A stretch of 64,000 nt of DNA, taken from NCBI RefSeq assembly GCF_009900715.1, contig NZ_JAAAJC010000001.1, positions 733,216-797,215 on the forward strand, in the 5' to 3' direction. The position numbers and the translations under genes are program-made. Positions 60,332-64,000 of the stretch are shown one piece after another. Under the pieces are notes generated by a model. That model saw only the letters and a list, made by a program, of their open reading frames with translations. It had not been told where the DNA came from and did not search any database. Positions within the stretch are counted from its first letter, which is position 1. Each line of letters begins with the position of its first letter. This stretch comes from Halococcus salsus (GTDB taxonomy: Archaea > Halobacteriota > Halobacteria > Halobacteriales > Halococcaceae).

Positions 60332-61156
60332 TCAGTCGGCGTTGGTCGACTGGCCGGGGCTCGATTCGACGTTCCCGCCGAGCTTTCCCACCAGCTCCGC
60401 GGCGTAGCCGAACTCGTTCTCGTAGCCATAGGGCGACATCAACACGGGGTAGAAGGGTTCGTTCGCGACGAGCTCCTCGCCGTCGATGCTGGCGTAGGTC
60501 TCGCCCGCCGCGACCCGCTCGAAGTTGGTTGCCGGTACCCCGTAGTCGTCGGCGGCCTCCTTCGGGACCAACCGCGTGAGCCGATAGAGCGGGAGTTCGC
60601 GCGGCGGCGAGCGCTCTCCCTCGAGCGCCCCCACGGCGGTGAGGAACTCCTCGGTGAGCGTGATGGCGTTCTCGGCGGCCTGTTCGGAGCCCTGATAGCC
60701 GCACTCGACTTCGAGGACCTCGGCGTGTCTGATGAGCCGACCGTCGATGAAGTCGCTGGCGTCGACCACCGCGTCGAGCGAGAGCGACGGACAGACGGAC
60801 TTCGCGAACGTCGCGTTCTCGTCGATCACCGCGAACGGTTCGGTGTAGGACTGCGTCGAGTGCATCGAGAGGCTGACACAGCCCTTGAGTTCGGTCAGGA
60901 GCTCCGCCGCGAGGCGCTTCTCGTGGGCGTCGCTGTCGGGGTCGCCCGGGAAGACCCGGTTGAGGTCGGCATCGAGGTAGCGGGTCCCCGCCGCGAGCGC
61001 CTCCTCGTTCGCGACGATACACTTGACCGGTCGTTTCACCTCGGGGGCGGCTTCGAGGAGGTGTTCGACCGCGCGGACGCCGCATGGTTCGTCGCCGTGG
61101 ATCCCGCCGACGACGGCGATCTCGGGCTCGCCGTCGCCCAGCTGCTCGATTCGCAT
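60332..61156 (-). CDS. Succinylglutamate desuccinylase/aspartoacylase-like hydrolase
   Basis: 274 aa zinc carboxypeptidase-like fold. Zinc ligands: H and E in GGIHGDEPCGVRAVEHLL (near 18-35) and the second H in SMHSTQSYTEP (about 98-108); the catalytic Glu is likely in EVECGYQGSEQAAENA. The DLNRVFPGDP motif is also present. Family members remove acyl groups from amino acids; the substrate is open. Soluble and cytosolic. It lies between UPF0179 (convergent) and the tRNA-Leu gene. Confidence 0.9.
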   Translation of the reverse strand: MRIEQLGDGEPEIAVVGGIHGDEPCGVRAVEHLLEAAPEVKRPVKCIVANEEALAAGTRYLDADLNRVFPGDPDSDAHEKRLAAELLTELKGCVSLSMHSTQSYTEPFAVIDENATFAKSVCPSLSLDAVVDASDFIDGRLIRHAEVLEVECGYQGSEQAAENAITLTEEFLTAVGALEGERSPPRELPLYRLTRLVPKEAADDYGVPATNFERVAAGETYASIDGEELVANEPFYPVLMSPYGYENEFGYAAELVGKLGGNVESSPGQSTNAD

Positions 61157-61269
61157 CTACCTGCTCTACTCGGCCCACCTTATTGAGTGACGCGATACGG
61201 ATACGAACCACCGACCGAGGCGAGTGATCGCAACGTTTTACCCGGATCCCGGTCGACTCGACACTGCGT

Positions 61270-61353
61270 GCGAGGGTAGCCAAGTCTGGAAACGGCGGCG
61301 GATTCAAGCTCCGCTCCTGTAGAGGTCCACGGGTTCAAATCCTGTCCCTCGCA
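61270..61353 (+). tRNA. tRNA-Leu (CAA)
   Basis: Acceptor stem GCGAGGG (61270-61276) pairs with CCCTCGC (61346-61352), discriminator A. D-arm GTAGCCAAGTCTGGAAACGGC, anticodon stem GCGGA/TCCGC with loop TTCAAGC, so anticodon CAA, reading UUG. The long variable arm (CCTGTAGAGG) is a class II feature shared by Leu and Ser; the T-arm is ACGGG/CCTGT with loop TTCAAAT. No intron is seen. CCA is not encoded. The 3' end is repeated downstream at 61545-61579. Confidence 0.93.
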
Positions 61354-61372
61354 CTGCGCGCCATCCGGCGCG

Positions 61373-61408
61373 AAAGTGCGGGCAAGATGGAGCGTCTTGC
61401 CCTCGCAA
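61373..61408 (+). repeat. 36-base hairpin repeat after tRNA-Leu, copy 1
   Basis: AAAGTGCGGGCAAGATGGAG followed by CGTCTTGCCCTCGCAA is a strong stem-loop (GGGCAAGA/TCTTGCCC). It is identical, base for base, to 61610-61645. It is preceded by another hairpin CGCGCCATCCGGCGCG (61357-61372), whose counterpart in the second copy has changed in a compensatory way (TGCGCC ACCC GGTGCA). It could be a terminator or processing structure of the tRNA transcript. Confidence 0.75.
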
Positions 61409-61441
61409 CATTGTCAAATCACGGAGAGACACGATAGCGGA

Positions 61442-61579
61442 GCGGCGGATTCGAGCTCCGCTCCTGTAGAGTCTCCGCGAGCGAAGCGAGCGGAGGCAGG
61501 GAAGTCGCAGTCCGCGAACGAAGTGAGCGGAACCGTCTTCTCGTGGTCCACGGGTTCAAATCCTGTCCCTCGCACTGCG
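61442..61579 (+). pseudogene. Degenerate, interrupted tRNA-Leu-like copy
   Basis: 61442-61471 matches the anticodon arm and variable region of tRNA-Leu (61295-61324) at 29 of 30 bases, but A to G changes the loop to TTCGAGC (anticodon position CGA). 61545-61579 matches its T-arm and 3' end (61324-61358) at 35 of 35. Between them lies a 73-base insertion with two GCGAGCGAAGCGAGC-like palindromes. The region before 61442 does not match the tRNA 5' half, so no acceptor stem can form. It looks like a partial duplication later invaded by a palindromic insert. Confidence 0.7.
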
Positions 61580-61609
61580 TGCCGGCTGGCACCTGCGCCA
61601 CCCGGTGCA

Positions 61610-61645
61610 AAAGTGCGGGCAAGATGGAGCGTCTTGCCCTCGCAA
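61610..61645 (+). repeat. 36-base hairpin repeat, copy 2
   Basis: Exact copy of 61373-61408, at the same place relative to the tRNA 3' end sequence, preceded by hairpins GTGCCGGCTGGCAC and TGCGCCACCCGGTGCA. The complete identity over 36 bases contrasts with the changes in the tRNA-like part. Confidence 0.75.
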
Positions 61646-61745
61646 ACTCCACATCGAGCCGGAGCGGCGCGACCGGCCCGAAACCCGAGCGCGTGGCGGG
61701 GATTCGACGGACTAAAGACGCGGCGTTCGTGAGCTACGGACGTTC

Positions 61746-62888
61746 ATGGCCGCCATCGCTGACCGAACGGATCCCGTCAGAACGTGGCTCGCGGCGGCGG
61801 TCGTCGGCGTGGTGGCCATCGCGGGCGCGTCGGTCGCGTTCCCGAAAGCCGTCTACACGAACTTCGTCTGGCGGTACTTCTGGGGTCCCATCGACGCCGA
61901 CGCCCACAACGCGGTCTGTGCGATCCGGGCGAACGGGATGGTCGAGCGGCTCGGGACCGCGGACGCCTGCCAGGTCGCGGTCAGTCGGGGGTTCACCGTC
62001 GCCGAACCCGGCTACACCTTCGTCTCGGAGGCCGGCTACGCGCTCGTCCTCCTGTTCATGCTCGCCGGGGTGCTCCTGCTCGTGCGCCGGCTCGGCATCG
62101 GCACCGACCGACGGGTCGTGTTCGCGCTGATCCCGTTCGTCCTCTTCGGCGGCGCGCTCCGAACCGTCGAGGACGCCGCCGACGTCGTGCCCGCGAGCGT
62201 GGCCACCGGGATCGACTACCCCGCCAGCGCCCTGATCATCAGCCCGGTGATCTACGTCACCGTCTTCCTCGTCACCCTCGTCGCGCTGCTCGTCAGTCTC
62301 TGGCTCGCGCGCCGCGGCATCGTCGGGCGGTACGAGGACGCGCTCGCGGGCTTCGGGACCCTCGCGCTCGCGGTCACCGTCGGCTATCTCGGCTACCTCG
62401 CGGCGACGACCGAGTACCTGGGCTTCTACCCCCAGATGCTGGTCGCGACCATCGGGATCGCCTCGGCCATCGCCGTTGGGGTCTACCTCGCCATCGACCG
62501 CCTCGCGCCCGCGCTCAACGCCGGCACGGGCACCATCGGCCTCGCGATCCTCTGGGCCCAGGGCATCGACGGCGTCGCGAACGTCATCGCCTCCGACTGG
62601 TGGAACGCCATCGGCCTCCCGTTCGAGTACACCGCGAAACACCCCGTGAACGAACTCATCGTGGGCTTCACCGAACTCGTCGTTCCCCACTCCGTCATCC
62701 TGGTCATCGGCGACTCCTGGCCGTTCCTCGTCGTGAAGATCGCACTCTCGGTCGGCGTGATCTGGCTGTTCGAGGAGTCCATCTTCGAGGACAGCCCGCG
62801 CTACGCCTACCTCCTGATGCTCGCCATCATCGTCGTCGGGCTCGGACCCGGGACGAGAGATATGCTCCGGGCGACCTTTGGGATCTAG
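61746..62888 (+). CDS. DUF63 family membrane protein
   Basis: 380 aa with about eight to ten hydrophobic helices. The periplasm-facing loop YTNFVWRYFWGPIDADAHNA (about 34-53) and FGGALRTVEDA (about 137-147) are the conserved DUF63 blocks; late NVIASDWWNAIGLPFEYTAKHPVNE is also typical. The family is archaeal, multi-pass and of unknown function. The gene begins about 100 bases after the second tRNA-linked hairpin. It may be transcribed alone. Confidence 0.88.
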   Translation: MAAIADRTDPVRTWLAAAVVGVVAIAGASVAFPKAVYTNFVWRYFWGPIDADAHNAVCAIRANGMVERLGTADACQVAVSRGFTVAEPGYTFVSEAGYALVLLFMLAGVLLLVRRLGIGTDRRVVFALIPFVLFGGALRTVEDAADVVPASVATGIDYPASALIISPVIYVTVFLVTLVALLVSLWLARRGIVGRYEDALAGFGTLALAVTVGYLGYLAATTEYLGFYPQMLVATIGIASAIAVGVYLAIDRLAPALNAGTGTIGLAILWAQGIDGVANVIASDWWNAIGLPFEYTAKHPVNELIVGFTELVVPHSVILVIGDSWPFLVVKIALSVGVIWLFEESIFEDSPRYAYLLMLAIIVVGLGPGTRDMLRATFGI

Positions 62889-62903
62889 AACCCACCTTTT
62901 GCT

Positions 62904-62965
62904 GTCGTTCGGAAGGCGCTTTGCGCCTTCCGTGATGACGAGACGGCTTCGCCGTCTCGAACCAC
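62904..62965. repeat. Double-hairpin unit (family U), third copy
   Basis: GTCGTTCG (62904-62911), hairpin GGAAGGCGC-TTT-GCGCCTTCC, CGTGATGACG, hairpin GAGACGGC-TTC-GCCGTCTC, CGAACCAC (62958-62965). The three linkers are identical to those at 45025-45086, and the total length is the same (62), while the first stem is different but still perfect. It begins 15 bases after the DUF63 stop. Confidence 0.85.
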
Positions 62966-63244
62966 GGTCGCTCGCTTCGCTCGCTCCCTGGCAAAATGTG
63001 GATCAAAAGCCTGCGTCACCCCCTCCGCTTCGCTCCGGGGGCTCCTTGGCCCGCTCGCTCACTTCGTTCGCTCGTGGTGCAACCACTAATCACTGCCACA
63101 ACCGCACAGCACCGCCGAAGCCCTCGGGCCTACGGCCCTCGCCCTTCATCCGCCAGGAGAGCACCACAACCGCCCCGCGGCCGCGCCGCCAGCGCCGCCG
63201 CGCCGCGACCGCTGACCGCACCGCAGCCGGCGCACGGCCGAGTG
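62966..63244. repeat. Gap with family Z copy 2 and other palindromes
   Basis: About 280 bases without a gene. CACCGCCGAAGCCCTCGGG (63110-63128) and CGCCCTTCATCCGCCAGGAG with AGCACC (63140-63165) repeat the blocks found at 41692-41803. CGCTCGCTTCGCTCGC (62969-62984) and CTCGCTCACTTCGTTCGCTC near 63055 are palindromes of the TTC-loop kind. CACTAATCACTGCCACAACC near 63084 resembles the minus-strand sequence at 45147-45177 beside family Y copy 2. Confidence 0.65.
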
Positions 63245-64000
63245 CTACGGATACGGGTGGAACGCCCGGTCGAGGTCCGCTTCGAATCCCAACGCCGCGG
63301 GAACCTCGCGGGCCCGCTCGCCGAAGTACGGCTCGTCGGTGAACAGCGGCTGGGCGTCCGGCACCAGCACCCGCACCGCCTCGAAGCCGAGCGATTCGAC
63401 GTCCCTCGGGGTGAGCCGTGCGGCGTAGGCGTCGAGGCCCGCGTCTTCGATCCGGTCGAGCAGCAGTGTGAGTTCGTCCTCCCCTTCGGGCACCGTCTCG
63501 GGACCGGCGCTCGCCGCCGGGATCCGACCGTCGACGTCGAAGAAGGCCGCCGCCTCACCGGGTTCGGCGGCATAGCGCCCGACCGCACCCCCCGCCGCAT
63601 CGGCCTCCTCGGGCCCCATCGCGCGAAGCTCCATCCAGTTCTGGAGCGCCTCCGCGAGCGCCGCCCCCGCCGCCGCCTCGGGGTCGAAGTCCGCCGCCGA
63701 CCCGACCGCGAGCTGGGGCCACTCGCCACGTCCAACCCCGACCGCCACCACCGGCACGTCGACGTCCTGGGTGATCAGCGCCGCGCGCACCGTCAGGTCC
63801 TCTGAGCGCGCCCGTTGGGCCAGGGTCGTGAACGGCTCGGCGTCGACGGCCAACCCGAGCGGCTCGAACGACGAGTACCACGACATCATCGCGGCGTCGC
63901 GCTCGATCACCTCGTAGAGCCCCGAGCACAGCGCCTCCGCACCCGAACTCCCGAGCCCCAGACCCGTGGTGATCGACGGGCCGTGACGGCGTTCGGGCGG
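63245..64000 (-). CDS. YcaO-domain protein, 5' end beyond window
   Basis: The reverse strand is open from the window edge to TAG at 63245 (251 codons visible); the N-terminal part is outside. The visible part includes TTGLGLGSSGAEALCSGLYE, EVIERDAAMMSWY and later AEALQNWMELRAM, which are YcaO core motifs (ATP-binding E-x-x-x-R/D segment). The C-terminus ends FHPYP, Pro-rich as in YcaO enzymes, where a C-terminal proline aids catalysis. YcaO proteins activate amide oxygen with ATP to make azolines, amidines or, with TfuA, thioamides. No TfuA or precursor peptide is in the window; a haloarchaeal target is unknown. Confidence 0.88.
   Translation of the reverse strand, partial: PPERRHGPSITTGLGLGSSGAEALCSGLYEVIERDAAMMSWYSSFEPLGLAVDAEPFTTLAQRARSEDLTVRAALITQDVDVPVVAVGVGRGEWPQLAVGSAADFDPEAAAGAALAEALQNWMELRAMGPEEADAAGGAVGRYAAEPGEAAAFFDVDGRIPAASAGPETVPEGEDELTLLLDRIEDAGLDAYAARLTPRDVESLGFEAVRVLVPDAQPLFTDEPYFGERAREVPAALGFEADLDRAFHPYP

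Noticed and set aside
61442-61579. Second functional tRNA with an intron (apparent anticodon CGA, Ser)
   Set aside because: No 5' acceptor half matching CCCTCGC is present, and the insert is in the variable region, not at the usual intron site.

Overview
The window is a piece of a haloarchaeal (class Halobacteria) chromosome. The evidence is the very high GC content, the strongly acidic predicted proteins, archaeal information-processing genes (fibrillarin and Nop5, aEF-1beta, L21e, RpoF, TFB, archaeal-type MAT), start codons that often sit about 25 bases after a TATA box (leaderless style), and many families known mainly from haloarchaea (DUF5800, DUF5789, DUF7108, DUF5820, amphi-Trp, BGTF surface protein). 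The genus cannot be fixed from the sequence alone. No rRNA, CRISPR array, prophage or complete insertion sequence was seen.

Layout. 1-2.9 kb (minus): 5' part of an exported BGTF surface glycoprotein, then the rRNA 2'-O-methylation pair flpA/nop5. 3-9.5 kb (mostly plus): a Tat-exported ferritin-like protein, then zinc ribbon, aEF-1beta, L21e, RpoF, DUF655, RsmA, small zinc ribbon, MscS channel and an Mtq2/HemK2-type methyltransferase, interrupted by a minus-strand nucleoside phosphorylase. 9.4-11.6 kb: a split methionine synthase pair behind a promoter bracketed by a perfect 14-bp inverted repeat. 12-15 kb: NAD-binding protein and purL. 16-21.4 kb: mutS-mutL followed by a RecA/KaiC-like protein that has lost its Walker A lysine. 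21.4-27.4 kb: FKBP isomerase with a Gly-Gly-Met tail, TetR regulator with a palindromic operator candidate, amphi-Trp protein, CYTH protein, S-adenosylmethionine synthetase, HTH regulator, DUF2797 and a Gly/Met-rich protein. 27.4-34.7 kb: cysE, formate/nitrite-type channel, acyl-CoA dehydrogenase, small proteins, a bactofilin-like protein, YchF and a lone ParB-like protein. 34.9-41.6 kb (minus): UbiA, two tandem DUF389 membrane proteins, sugar-porter MFS, aminotransferase. 42-48.6 kb: CPBP protease, NreA, TFB, RNase HI, PadR regulator, pyrophosphatase. 48.7-58.6 kb: a phosphodiesterase, then a tightly overlapping four-gene minus-strand operon of two different PrkA kinases, a YeaH-type VWA protein and SpoVR. 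58.7-64 kb: a CPBP gene broken by an in-frame stop inside its catalytic motif, UPF0179, an aspartoacylase-like gene, tRNA-Leu(CAA) with a degenerate partial copy, DUF63 and a partial YcaO gene.

Functional grouping. The window combines housekeeping modules (translation, rRNA modification, mismatch repair with a PCNA-linked repair protein, methionine/SAM synthesis) with a conserved stress-kinase operon.

Non-coding DNA. The gene-poor gaps at 15.0-15.5, 34.7-34.9, 41.6-42.0, 44.8-45.3 and 62.9-63.2 kb hold several dispersed repeat families. The most striking is a 60-62 bp unit of two hairpins whose stems change in a compensatory way while the short linkers stay constant. It occurs three times, two of them as an inverted pair. 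These non-coding elements and the tRNA-Leu duplication are the least explained parts of the window.
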